Below, one piece after another: positions 1 to 9,308 of a stretch of 22,148 nucleotides of DNA. Position numbers and translations under genes: made by a program. The notes under the pieces were generated by a model. That model saw only the letters and a program-made list of their open reading frames with translations, searched no databases and had not been told where the DNA came from. Positions within the stretch are counted from its first letter, which is position 1. Each line of letters opens with the position of its first letter. The DNA comes from Micractinium sp. NFX-FRZ (Eukaryota > Chlorophyta > Trebouxiophyceae > Chlorellales > Chlorellaceae), in the NCBI GenBank assembly GCA_029339195.1, contig JAPTJF010000667.1:1-22148 (forward strand). Direction: 5' to 3'.

Positions 1-73
<73 letters not shown>
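1..73. repeat. 73-base homopolymer G run at the window start
   Basis: Every base from 1 to 73 is G. Nothing else in the window resembles it, and no telomere repeat such as TTTAGGG is next to it. A contig end, a gap-filling artefact or a two-colour sequencing dark-cycle artefact is the simplest reading. A true G tract cannot be excluded from sequence alone. Confidence 0.95.
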
Positions 74-82
74 CTGGCGCGC

Positions 83-121
83 TATATTAGAGGGCGAGCG
101 GGGCCCAAACGGGTGACGTGA
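83..121 (+). promoter_or_regulatory. Possible core promoter of the first gene (TATA-like box and TGACGTGA motif)
   Basis: TATATTA lies at 83-89 in very GC-rich DNA, about 100 bases before the proposed start codon at 188. TGACGTGA, a bZIP/CRE-like palindrome core, follows at 114-121. The same octamer occurs at 9186-9193, upstream of the ankyrin gene. The position fits a promoter, but no transcription start was observed and the poly-G run cuts off any upstream context. Confidence 0.3.
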
Positions 122-187
122 GAGAATTTTGTTGGGGGAGGGGGTGCGGGAGGGGCGTGGGGTGCTCTTCGTGTGGTGCAGGATTGG

Positions 188-1115
188 ATGGGTGGGGCAG
201 GCAGATTGGACACTGCCGTGGCCGCCGGCCGGGTGAGCTTGTGCACTGGCTTGGCGTGAAAGGAGGTGCGCAGCCGCCGTCGGGCTCCCTGGCCCCGCTT
301 GCTTGCTCTGCCGGTCGCTCACTCACCCTTGGCCCTCCCACCCCCTCCCGGGATGCTCTGCCCGCCCCGCCTGCCCGCAGGCCACCCCTGGCAGCCTGTG
401 CGGTTCGTTATGCCCTTGAAATCCTTACGTACTTCAGTCCCTTGCTGGCGCATTGATCCCTTTTGCACCTCATCTGCCCCGTACCCGTAGGCTACCCAAG
501 GCCCGTGCAGTTCTTCCTCTCCCCGCTGACTGCCGCCGCCGCCACCACCGGCAGAGTGGCGCCGCCAGCAGCAGCCGCGGCAGCGGCCCCGCAGCAGCAG
601 CAGGCGCAGCAGGCGCAGCGGCAGCAGCAGCCCGGCGGCGGGCAGGCGGCGCTAGCAAGCAGGTGAGCGGCCCTGCCCGCTGCTCTCCCGCTCATGCTGA
701 TCCGCGTGCAGCTGGCGCCTGCGCCCTGCTGCTCCCCCGTTTGTTTTCTTTCAAGGGGCCTCCACAACAAGTGGGGCATCACTGCGGGCAGGCTCCACCT
801 GTTTCCAACCCTTATGTGTCTCAGCCCCTGCAAACGTGGGGGTATTACCTGATCCCTGCAACACCCGCAGGCACTCAACCTCTATTTGCTCAACCTCTGT
901 TTGCACTGAGGCCATTCTTCTCGCAGAAAGCCGCCGCGAGGCGTGGAATACTACTTGATCAAAATGGGCGCCCCAAGCGGCGGCGCCTCCACTCACCCGT
1001 TCCTGCCCTTGTTGTTTCATTTTGGTGCAGAGAGCCGCCGCCAGACGTGGAATACTACCTGATCAATGGTCGCCCCAAGCGGCGGCGCACCACCCCAGGC
1101 AGCGCCGCGGCGCCT

Positions 1116-1147
<32 letters not shown>

Positions 1148-2729
1148 TGCACCGGCTGCTGCCCCAGGTGCCTGCCTTGGAGCGGCTGCATGCCTGCTCT
1201 GCACTGCGGCGCCAGCACGGCCTCCCTCCCTGGTTGCTTTCCTGGTGGACACGGGCCAGGGGGGGAGAACCAGGGTGTAGGTTTTGCACCAGCCCAGCAT
1301 TCTGACCTGCCCCCTGCTGTGCCTGCTGTGCCTGCTGAACCTTTTGTGCCTGCCTGGCTGCCTGGCTGCCTACTCGCCTGCCTGCCTGCCTGCAATCCCC
1401 GCAGCGGTGGCGGCAGCCTTGAGCGGCAGCGACCCCACCGCCGGCGGTGCAAGCCTGGCGGGGCACCAAGCGGCGGCGGCCCCGGCGGCAGCAGCGGCAC
1501 CAGGCGGCACAGCAGGCGCAGCAGGCGCAGCAGGCGTCAACCCTCCCATTAATTTCGAGGCTGCCGGCAGCCGCGTGTTTGTGGTGCGGCGCAAGCTGAT
1601 CAAGGCAAGTCGGATGTTTCTGGAATGGCAAACTAGAGCCTCTGCTTGTTGCAAGGGGTTGTCTGGGCTTGTGCCTGATCTGAGTGACCTGCCGCCCAGG
1701 CACGTGCCCGCCGCATCCCCCATGCTCCGTGCCCCGCCTTGCCTTGCTCCCTGCCCCTCTGGTTGCCGCCTCCTCCCCAGCCACGCCCTCATCCCTGCGC
1801 ATCCCTGCCGCCCCGGCTCCCACCCTCTTCCCGCTGCCCCATGCTTGCCCGTGGCACAAGGCAGCGCCATCCCGTAGCCGGCAGTGGCCACCCGCGCTGC
1901 CCACCCGTTGCTCTACTCATCCCAAACGGTTCCCCACGCCCCCCACACACCCTCATCCACGCACCCTCCCCGCCCCCATCCCACCCCACCCCACCCTGCA
2001 GCCCGAGGGCAGCGGCACCCCGCAGTCCGCCTTGGTCCACTTTGGATGGGCGCCCGCCGCGCGCGCTGCCCATCAGATGTTTGGAGCGGTGGCGCGCTTT
2101 GCAGAGGGCAGCCCCCAGGTCACCGGTGCGTGTGCGTGTGTGTGTGTGTGTACAGGTGTGCGTGTGTGTGAGGCGCCCACGTCCCACATCCCCCCCGGTC
2201 GGCGTGCGGTTTGTGTGCGCGCGTTGAGGGGGGGAGGGGGGGAGGCGGGGCGGGGGGCGGTAACGCACAGCTTCACCCTCTCGCAGCACACAACCTTGGC
2301 GTGCTGCCGGACGTCAAGGCCAGGCACCAAGAGCAGCGTACCCAGAGCGTGTTTCGGTTTGTCCCGTGCCTGCAGCGAGCTCCCACATTGAGCTGCTGGC
2401 CGGAAGCGACAGCCGCACAGACGCAAGCTCCCTCATTGTTTGTTCCTTGCTCTGCTAGTCTGTTCATCCCCTGCAGTGGACGCTTTGCAAACCGCTGACG
2501 GACGTGAAGCACATGGAGAGGCGTTCACTAGTAACATACAGAAATGTAAAAGCATGATCGTAAACAGCGAAATCAATGGTTGTTCTGCCCCTTCCCACTG
2601 CCTGCAGTGGACGACTTTGAGCTGCTGTCGGATGTCAAGGCCACCGCCACGCTGCAGCTGCGACCCGGGGTGGCCTCCCCCTCAGTCAACTGGGACGCCC
2701 TGGTCTGCGCTTTCGTGGACTCCCTGTAG
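188..2729 (+). CDS. Unrecognised Ala/Gln-rich protein with a basic NLS-like motif, six exons
   Basis: Proposed exons are 188-232, 511-662, 1031-1146, 1405-1604, 2002-2125 and 2608-2729 (TAG). They join in phase throughout and give 252 residues. Exon 2 encodes an Ala/Gln-rich stretch. Exon 3 encodes VEYYLINGRPKRRRT, whose PKRRR resembles a monopartite nuclear localisation signal, followed by an Ala run encoded by GCA codons. Exon 4 ends in SRVFVVRRKLIK; exons 5 and 6 are the least repetitive and carry LVHFGWAPAA, FELLSDVKATATLQL and the end CAFVDSL. The intron after 1604 has a GC donor (AAG|GCAAGT); the others are GT-AG. I do not recognise the family. A nuclear role is inferred only from the basic motif and the Gln/Ala composition. 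Exons 3-6 are more certain than exon 1, which rests on an ATG, a good donor and matching phase. Two introns hold decayed exon copies. Confidence 0.5.
820..1092 (+). repeat. Three tandem copies of the exon 3 start in intron 2 of the first gene
   Basis: The real exon 3 segment (about 1027-1092) has a close copy at 924-990 and a more decayed one at about 832-865. Landmarks are CGTGGAATACTACCTGATC at 1046-1064, the matching CGTGGAATACTACTTGATC at 942-960, and CGTGGGGGTATTACCTGATC at 835-854. Spacing is about 104-107 bases. The middle copy keeps the acceptor CAG but has two extra bases after GATC, so it would shift the frame. Confidence 0.8.
1116..1146 (+). repeat. CAG/GCA trinucleotide repeat in exon 3, coding poly-Ala
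   Basis: About ten GCA units are read as alanine in the chosen frame. The tract runs straight into the proposed donor CAG|GTGCAC at 1146/1147, so expansion or contraction here could change protein length without shifting the frame. Confidence 0.85.
2126..2175 (+). repeat. GT-rich microsatellite at the start of intron 5
   Basis: Alternating GT/GC dinucleotides begin at the donor GTGCGTGTGC and run for about 50 bases, interrupted by ACAG. Many potential GT donors lie in a row, so the exact donor used is uncertain. The one chosen keeps phase with the exon at 2608. Confidence 0.8.
2281..2648 (+). repeat. Four tandem copies of the last-exon start in intron 5 of the first gene
   Basis: The real segment at 2602-2648 has relatives at 2281-2327, 2369-2414 and 2471-2512. 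All begin with GCAG and continue with a degenerate version of the last-exon start. The 2281 copy aligns without gaps over the 35 bases after CAG (25 matches) and encodes HNLGVLPDVKA against DDFELLSDVKA. Spacings are roughly 90, 100 and 130 bases. Confidence 0.75.
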
Positions 2730-3630
2730 CTGCCATGAAGCTGGCATGAAGCTGTGCAGCAGCTGCGGGGAAGCCACAGCGCCAGCACGAGCCAGCCTCG
2801 GCCCGGCTGGCCCGCGTGGTGTCGTGTGCGCTGCGTCCCACTCCCCTGCCCCTTCCCTGTTTCCCCGCTTCTCCCCCGCTCCACAAGCTGTCTGTTCATT
2901 TGGTTGCATTGCCTCCCCCGCCAGCCATTCTTTCTCGCCTGGGCTCGCCTGCCGTGCTGCATTCTCTGCCCGCCAGCGGCAGGCCATGGTGACCTCTTTT
3001 GGAGCCGCCCGCCACCCCGCTGCCCCTGCCACTGCCTGCTTCCCAGCCTCTCTGCTTGCCTTCCCGGCCCCCTGCCTTCTCCCTTGCCTGCCTCCCCCAC
3101 CGCTCGGCCCTCCCCTGCTCTGCCACCCGTCTCGCGACGCGCTGCCTCCTCGCTTGGGCAATCCCTCGCGCCCAGGCAGGGATCCCCCGCGCCCAGCTGC
3201 CCTCATTGCACGAATTGCATCCATTGGTTCCACCCCCCCTCCTTGCTCCGCACGCTGACCTGGCCTTCCAGGCTGGCATGGGCCCATATCTTACCATGAG
3301 CCACGCACTCGAAAGCACCTGTTTGCTGCCTGCATGAACCTGCTGGGCAAGGCCGTGGCGTGCACCCGCCCGCCCGCCCTCCTGCCCGCAATGACTCATC
3401 AACCCCCAATGACACCTGCCACGCACCCTCCGCACTTGCCGACTCTTTTCTGCTTTGCTCCAGCTCCCCCTGTTATGCCTCACAGCGCATTGGAAAGTAG
3501 CAGGCCCCCGAACAGTGGGCTGGTGCACAGCAGCGGCGGAGGCTGGAGTGGGCGGGCGCACATGTGTCGGAGATGAGCAGCTCAGCTGAGCAGCAGTGGA
3601 ACCGGTAGATGCAGAACCTGTCCGTACTCG
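2730..3630. other. No gene seen; probable 3' UTR and intergenic, C/T-rich
   Basis: Open frames here are C/T-rich repeats of CCTGCC-type tetramers with proline/alanine translations and no recognisable domain. No TGTAA signal occurs between the TAG at 2727-2729 and 4124, so the 3' end of the first gene is not resolved. Confidence 0.5.
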
Positions 3631-3972
3631 TTAGTCGTGACAAGTGTGCGATGCGCCGAAGGGGAGAGAAGGGGCCCAGGCAGGCTACCAGGGGATCCGG
3701 AGGTCGTGGAGTACATTTTCAGGTACAGGCCAGGTTCAAGCCAGTCGCACAGGCGGTGCATGGACCGAACCGGGCGGCGATGTGGACTACGGGGATCGGC
3801 AGGGCTAGGCGGCGGAGTGGGGGGTACCTGCGGACGGGCATTTGCGACCGGAGGGCAGTCACGTTACTCCTCAGCGGGGACGCACATGTGTGGTACGCAG
3901 GGGAGGGTCCGCACCGCATGCACTATAGCTTGCACTCATGTCATGGATGGTCTGGTGTTGGGGAGCGCGCAG

Positions 3973-4116
3973 ATGGTCCGGCAGCCCGTGCTTGAGCTGT
4001 ACCTGAAGCAGCAGGCGCAGCGCCGCCGCCGCCGCCGCCGCCGCCGCCTGCCTCAGCCAGAAGCTGATGCCGTGCTCGCCAAGCAAGGATGGTTTGGCGC
4101 ACGGCCCACTTTTTGA
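3973..4116 (+). CDS. Possible last exon of an unrecognised gene, with an Arg9 run
   Basis: After an acceptor-like GGAGCGCGCAG, an open frame encodes MVRQPVLELYLKQQAQ, then nine arginines, then LPQPEADAVLAKQGWFGARP, and closes at TGA 4114-4116. TGTAA follows at 4124-4128. Upstream in the same broad frame is DPEVVEYIFR, followed by a donor-like CAG|GTACAG near 3720. The mixed, non-repetitive C-terminal part is more protein-like than the surrounding frames. No family is recognised, and the upstream exons cannot be traced with confidence. It could be a gene remnant or a chance frame over a CGC repeat. Confidence 0.2.
   Translation: MVRQPVLELYLKQQAQRRRRRRRRRLPQPEADAVLAKQGWFGARPTF
4021..4047 (+). 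repeat. CGC trinucleotide repeat (nine units)
   Basis: Nine perfect CGC units read as poly-Arg in the frame ending at 4116. The repeat may have expanded independently of any coding function. Confidence 0.9.
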
Positions 4117-4123
4117 GACGCGT

Positions 4124-4128
4124 TGTAA
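4124..4128 (+). terminator. TGTAA polyadenylation-type signal
   Basis: TGTAA, the usual chlorophyte poly(A) signal, lies eight bases after the TGA of the possible exon 3973-4116. It could instead be the distal signal of the first gene, which would then have a 1.4-kb 3' UTR. Confidence 0.3.
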
Positions 4129-5333
4129 CCTAATGTCCCATTGTGCATGACTTGGTCGGAGTTTGTATGCCGCCTGCAAGCCAGCGCCCGCCTGCCCGCT
4201 GGCAGTCGCGCCGCTGCTGCCCTCCAGGTTCGTTTGCAGCTGCAGCCCAGTGCCGCTCTCTATCTTTCCCCCTTGCCACATGGGAGACAAGTTTTTCTTG
4301 CAGCCAGGGATACGCCATCCAGCACGCCATCCTACCCGCAACCCACACACACGCATACGCCTCCCCGCACCGCCACTGCACCCTCCCACACCTGCCAGCC
4401 GCCACCCCCCGCCCTCCCCCCCGAAACCCTTGCTACTTCCTTTCCCTTCGCCTTGCCCCGGCTCCTTCATGTCATGCCTGCCCAGCCGCTGGGGAATAGA
4501 ACAGCAACTCGTCCTAACTTGCGGCCCCACCTGACTCAGCCAAGTGGCGCCAAACAAAGACGGAGACGGACGGCAAGTGCTGTCATGGGAGGTGCACCCA
4601 AGGTGCACGGGTCGAGTTGACGCGCGCAGAGGGGCGCAACCGTAAGGCAGGGAGGGGCTCAGAGTGTGCCATGCATACGGGTGGAAGGGCTCGAGCCGAG
4701 TGGAGGAACAAGATATCACCACAGTTGTAAGCCTCCTGAGGTTGGCCTATAGGCTCGCCCGAGGGTGTAGTAGGGCACTGTGAGGGAACACAGCAGCCAT
4801 GAACAGCAGCCCTGAGGGACACAGTTCCTTTGCCCGCAGAGGGCGGGACATCAATCGCGGCGTGGCAATGCGGCGTCTGGGCGACCCTGAAGGCGTAACG
4901 AGCCCAGGCACGAGGATACGAGCCGCTCTTGAGCGGGCATTTGTGGCCGGAGGTGTCACATGAACCTGTACCGGCGAGTCATCTCACGGCCACGTAGTCA
5001 AGTCAGCGGCTCGAGTTTTCTTGTTCGATAGGTGCGTACGCGAGCCTTTGGTTGCTGGGAGCTGGGCACTGTGCCAGTCACTGAGATGCCGTGCCGTGCC
5101 ACCTGGCAGGTGCCAGCCTGCCACCCCCGCCGCTCACGGCACCCGCCGCTCGTCCCGAGCAGCACTGCTGGAGCCAGAGACTGCTTCAATAGGCGGCTGG
5201 GTGCTGTGAGAAGAGGAAACCTGGCCAGCTTTCAGTCATCGGTCATGCCCTATGTCGAAGCAATGCATGCAAGGCTGCTGTTGAGAGCAAGCTGGGCAGT
5301 GGCGCAGCGGCGCCGGCCGGGCTGGGTGGGGCC
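4129..5333. other. Stretch without a supported gene; less C-rich than its neighbours
   Basis: The base composition changes here: fewer C/CCTGCC runs and more mixed sequence, especially 4630-5080. A small ATG frame at 4799-4963 encodes 54 residues including MRRLGDPEGVTSPGTRIRA and ends at TGA; it follows no clear promoter and matches nothing I know. The segment GCGGGCATTTGTGGCCGGAG near 4934 resembles one near 3834. A decayed transposable element or gene remnant is possible, but no terminal repeats, reverse transcriptase or transposase motifs are visible. Confidence 0.4.
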
Positions 5334-5674
5334 ATGGCTGCTGCTGCCGAGGCCGCATCCCCCTCTCCGCCTGCTGTCTGCTGGCACCATGTCTTTCTGG
5401 GACTTACTTCAACATCTGGCTGCAAGTCACAGTCTCACAACCTCTGGTCAAGCGCATGGCTGCTTGCCGGCAGGTCCACTGTCGGGCGGGCCCCGGGGAA
5501 GGACGGCGCCACCCCACAGGCAGCCTTGCAAGGCCCCACCTCCCGCCTGTGGCGCGACCAGGTCTGTGTGTGGCGGTGGATACACTGGAACGCGTCCTTG
5601 CACGGTCTTTGCCGTTGCGGCGCGCTCTGCGGCCGGATACTTCAGCTCTCCGGTGTCATGACGTGGTCGACCAG
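5334..5674 (+). other. Possible 5' exon(s) of the SBP-box gene
   Basis: GCCATGGCTG at 5331-5340 is a strong start context, and ATGs at 5389 and 5456 open other frames. One frame ends in ALRPDTSALRCHDVVDQ just before a donor, CAG|GTGACA (exon end 5674, phase 0). That phase matches the acceptor CCCATGCAG at 6191 of the SBP exon. These may therefore be upstream coding exons spliced to 6192. The frame changes needed between 5389 and 5570 require a weak GTCCAC donor, so the model is tentative. No domain is recognised. Confidence 0.2.
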
Positions 5675-5894
5675 GTGACAGGGCCAGCGGACGACCGCTT
5701 GTCACCGCCAAGGAAGGAGCTTCTTACTAGCTTTTGCCCTTGCCAGCCTCATTGTTCCCAACTCACGGCACGGCTGTCGTTCACGGGCAGGTGCTAGCGG
5801 TGAGCGCTGGCAGCGCATGCTGCCGTGAGGCCTTTCGCCGCGTGCTCCCCGCTCGCTCCCACCCTCCTCGCTCTTCCCCGGCCCCTGCTTGAGG

Positions 5895-6206
5895 CCCCTG
5901 AAGTTGCTGACCCCACTGCAGGCACATCGCTTGAGACGTAGCCGGACCCAGCCCGTCCACGCGCTGAGCCCGAACTCCCCGTGCGAACCTTCACAGTGAG
6001 CGATTGTGCGTGCGAGCAGGCCCTCTGGCAGCAGGGAGCACTCAATTGAGTCTCTGCGTGCCCGTCCGGCGGGGTGGTGTCTGAGAGGCGCGTCGCTGCG
6101 GGGCTGGCGGCGGCACCGCGGGTGTGCCCCTTCACCGCAGCGTCGGCACTCCCGCTCACCCGCTTTGGCCCCTCCTGAACCCGCTCCCATGCAGTTGCTG
6201 ACCCCC
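5895..6206 (+). repeat. Echo of the 6192 exon start upstream
   Basis: AGTTGCTGACCCC occurs at about 5904 and again at 6191, each after a similar GCCCCTCCTGAA/GCCCCTGCTTGAGG pyrimidine-rich lead-in. This is the same pattern as the intron echoes elsewhere in the window. It supports reading 6191/6192 as a splice acceptor rather than the true translation start. Confidence 0.5.
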
Positions 6207-8202
6207 GGGAGAGGCCATCACCGCAAGATGAGCAGCTACGGGGGAGCTGGCGGCAGCGTGAGCCTTTGCAGCGATGAGGCGGGGGCGGGCGGCACCAGTG
6301 GCACCGCCCACCTCCCGCAGGGCCAAGCCTCCCCAGGGCCCGCTGCCACCCCCACGCCAGCCAGGCGCCGTGCCCCCACCAGCCACGTGACCAGCAGCGC
6401 AAGCAGCCTGGATCTGCGCTCCTCACCTGATCGCTGCCGGGCCCGATCCTCCGGCGCCGCCACGTCCTGCCGCGTGCCGGGGTGCGAGGAGCACCCTTCG
6501 CCGGGGTACTGCCAGGTGGGTGCTGCGCCACATGTGCCATTCAGATCAGGGCAAACTTGCTCTGTCGTGCCGTGCTACTATTTAATTGGTATCCTATTGG
6601 GCCAGGCGTGTGCGGCACCTGCAACACGAGCCTCAAGGCTGGGCTGTGGTAGGCGCCAAACGGATGCGGCACGGTGTGCGCAGCTGCGCCCGTCGGCGTG
6701 AGGCCCTGCACCAGCACAGCGCTGCATCTCGGCGGCAGCACTGCCCCTTCTGGCGGCAAGCTGTCATTAGCAGGCTTCGCAGCCTCCAATGGAACCACCC
6801 ACCTGACCAGTGCTTGTCCCGCCCGCCCGCCCGCCCGCCTGCCCGCCTGCAGCGCTACCGCATTTGCAAGTCCCACTACAGCGCACCAGCGGTCGACGTG
6901 GGTGCTGGGCAGCTGAGCCGCTTCTGCCAGCAGGTAGGCACAGACATATCTGCCTGGCATCGCTTCATCCTGTCACACTGGGCATACTTCATCTGGCCTC
7001 ACAGCCTCTGGTGGCATGCACTGCGCCACTCTCGACTGACGTGGGTGCTGGGCTGCAGAGCCCTGCCGGCGGCGGGTGGGGGGAAGCACGCATGCACCTT
7101 TCCTGTTGCTTTCCCATTGGGTGCCCTGGCGCTGCAGGCCCACAACGCCGCTTGTCCCCGGCATGCGCCCTGCCCGCCCAGCTGCCCCTCCCAGCCCAAT
7201 CATTCCAAGGCTCCAGCTACGCACGCACCCCGCCCACTGCCCGCGCCGCCCCGCCCGCCCGCCCGTCTGCAGTGCTCCCGCCTGCACCCGCTCTCCGAAT
7301 TCGACGGGGCCAAGCTCAGCTGCCGGGAGGGGCTGGCGCGCCACGTGGCGCGGCGGCGAGAGCGCAACAAGCGGCGCCGGGCGCAGCAGCTCGACACAGA
7401 CGGCACAGAGGTAGGGGCGCCTGCGCCCAAGCGGAGCACCCCGCGACAGAAGCAGCTGCAGGGCAGCTTCTGGGAGCACCCGGCGCCACATGCCAGCGGT
7501 ACCGGTGCCACCTCAGCGCTCTGGCAGCAGCAGCTGGGGCTGCCGCCGCTGCCGCTGCCGCTGCCTGAGAGCAGCGCCTGCAGCGAGATAGAGCACCACC
7601 TGTCTTCGCAGATACTGCAGCCGCTCACACCAGAGGCCAGCGTGTACGACTGCCCCGCCCCCCGCCCGCTGCCCCCGCCCGCGGAAGCCGACCCGCACGC
7701 CCCAGAGCTGCTGCACTCGGCACAGCAGCTGGTTGACACGATGAGCGGTGTGCTGCACCGCCTGCAGAGCTGCCTGAACAAGAGGCTGCAGCAGCGGGGG
7801 GCCTGGCAGAGGCCAGCCGCCGCTCGGCAGCGGGACGGCGCGCCCCCTAGCAAGGGCGGCGGCACCGCCCCCAGCCGCCCGGCAGCGGCTGCACCCGACC
7901 ATCTGAGGGCCTACTTGCTCCTGCTGGGGTTGCAGGCACCCACAGCAGGGAGAGCCCCGCTGCCGGGCAGCATGCCTCAGAGGAGCGCCTTAAGGCTTCT
8001 CCGCTTGGAGCCCTCCCGCCCTGTGAGGGCTGCTGCCCCTCCCGACCACCACCGCCAGCGCCACGCCTGCCCCCAGGCCACTCCCATCTACGCTTCCTTG
8101 CCCTGCACCATGCGGCTCAAAGGTGTGGGCGCTGCTGCCCCGGTTTGCCACGCCGCTTCCCTGGCGCTCCCGCCGGCCTCCCATGCCCTAGCGTCCCTTT
8201 AG
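6189..8202 (+). CDS. SBP-box (SQUAMOSA promoter-binding-like) transcription factor
   Basis: Exons are 6189-6515, 6853-6933 and 7273-8202 (TAG); both introns are GT-AG and phase 0. The product has 445 residues from the ATG at 6189. The SBP domain spans about residues 94-172 and is split over all three exons. Zinc site 1 is C94 and C99 (CRVPGC) with C114 and H117 (RICKSH); zinc site 2 is C134, C137, H141 and C153 (RFCQQC, RLH, KLSC). A basic tail, HVARRRERNKRRR, overlaps the second site as in plant SBP nuclear signals. The family binds GTAC-core DNA sites; members such as Chlamydomonas CRR1 control copper and hypoxia genes, but the target here is unknown. The usual YH of YHRRH is YC here. The remaining ~270 residues are Pro/Ala/Gln-rich without ankyrin repeats. 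The ATG at 6189 overlaps an acceptor-like CCCATGCAG, so the real start may lie upstream. Confidence 0.9.
6893..7075 (+). repeat. Echo of the SBP exon 2 end inside intron 2
   Basis: GACGTGGGTGCTGGGC occurs in exon 2 at about 6895-6910 and again at about 7038-7053 in the next intron. Flanking bases are also similar (CACTACAGCGCACC against GCACTGCGCCACT). The copy lacks the Cys-rich codons that follow in the exon and would not encode the zinc site. Confidence 0.65.
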
Positions 8203-8836
8203 TGCATCAATCAACACACGTGTCCTCTCCTCTCCCCTCATCGCGTGGGCCCAAGCCCTAGCCCTCTTGCTCACATCGCATGATCACCCACACTGCCCGC
8301 CCCTTGCCATTTTTAAACTCGAAGAGAGCAGATTTAGCTGCTCACAATTGCATGCGGCCGCCCGCCCCAGCTCAGCGTGCCGCCCCCGCAAGTAGCGAGG
8401 CGGCCTATTTGTGTTGCACCTACGGCATTGCACTCCCTTCCTGCCTTTGCGGTACTTGTTTCCTACTCTTCCCGTACTATCAGGATCCCTCCTCCATGGT
8501 ACGTCTTCCCTTTTTTTCTTTCCAAGGTACCTAAAAAATAAGCCTGCTATACTCGGCCCCTCCGTATTGGCTGCACACCCTCTCCTCCGCTGCACACACT
8601 TCTGTCGGGACAGCCTCCGCCTGCTACCCGACCCCCTGCACCCTTCACCCATGCAGCTGCGCTACCCGGTCTCCTTATACCACTCTTGATTCCTGCTTTC
8701 CCACTCTCCCTGCACCCGGTGCCGGCATGCACACAGTGCAGTGCCTGGCAGCACGGCGCACGGCCTCCCTCGTGTATAAACACATGTTAACGTCTCCTTC
8801 CTGGTACTGTTATGAAGTTGCATGCTGTGCCCACTG
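8203..8836 (+). other. 3' UTR of the SBP-box gene
   Basis: No coding frame with recognisable content lies between the TAG at 8200-8202 and the TGTAA at 8837. The stretch is lower in GC and T/C-rich, as expected of a 3' UTR of about 650 bases. Confidence 0.5.
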
Positions 8837-8841
8837 TGTAA
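8837..8841 (+). terminator. TGTAA polyadenylation signal of the SBP-box gene
   Basis: TGTAA lies about 635 bases downstream of the SBP stop codon and is the first such signal after it on this strand. Confidence 0.55.
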
Positions 8842-8859
8842 GTTTCCCGTGTTTGCGAG

Positions 8860-9304
8860 GGATTCATGCATAAAGGCGGTTTAGCACAGCAAGGGGGCAG
8901 GGGCTGATGTGGTAATCCCGGCGCTGGCGTCGCCAGCTGGTCAGACTGTCAGGTGGAACGGCCGGAACCCGCGCGCAAGCCCGACATGCAAGCAGAGAGG
9001 AACGCACTGGACGCACAGGGCGCTTCTGCTGTGCTTTCAGGTGCGCGCGCGGTCTCGGAGCGGTATTGTCGGCAGGAGTTGACACGCCTCGCCCGTTTCT
9101 AGGGGCGCCGGCCTGTTCAAATCGCGTATTCGCCATAGGGTTTGCACATGCACCGGCATGCGCACTTGAACCGGGTTCCGAGCAGTGACGTGAGGGGCGG
9201 CCAGCCCAATGCCGCCGTCGCACGCACACTCACCCGCTCCGCTGCACGCCGCACGCACCCCACGCCAACACCCACCCCGCCCTTCCTTCCTGCCTGCTGT
9301 GCAG
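8860..9304 (+). promoter_or_regulatory. Upstream region of the ankyrin gene, with bZIP-like motif and likely 5' acceptor
   Basis: TGACGTGA is at 9186-9193. A strong pyrimidine tract (CCTTCCTTCCTGCCTGCTG) ends in TGCAG at 9300-9304, five bases before the ATG at 9309. That looks like a 3' splice site, so the ankyrin mRNA probably has a 5' UTR intron or an upstream coding exon. No upstream exon could be identified. Confidence 0.4.
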
Positions 9305-9308
9305 CGTC

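Noticed and set aside
1..73. Poly-G as a telomere or structural element
   Set aside because: No telomere-type repeat units; a pure 73-base G run at a contig edge is most simply artefactual.
492..2289. Long minus-strand open frames opposite the first gene
   Set aside because: Cys/Ala/Gly-rich antisense shadows of GC-rich coding sequence and repeats; no domain, and the plus-strand model has matched splice phases.
3871..4722. 283-codon minus-strand open frame
   Set aside because: Low-complexity translation, no ATG-supported start or domain, and composition explained by the CGC repeat and GC-rich background.
7411..7411. Possible donor GAG|GTAGGG in SBP exon 3
   Set aside because: The frame stays open for 260 more codons with protein-like content and no acceptor is needed, so no intron was placed; it could still be an alternative donor.
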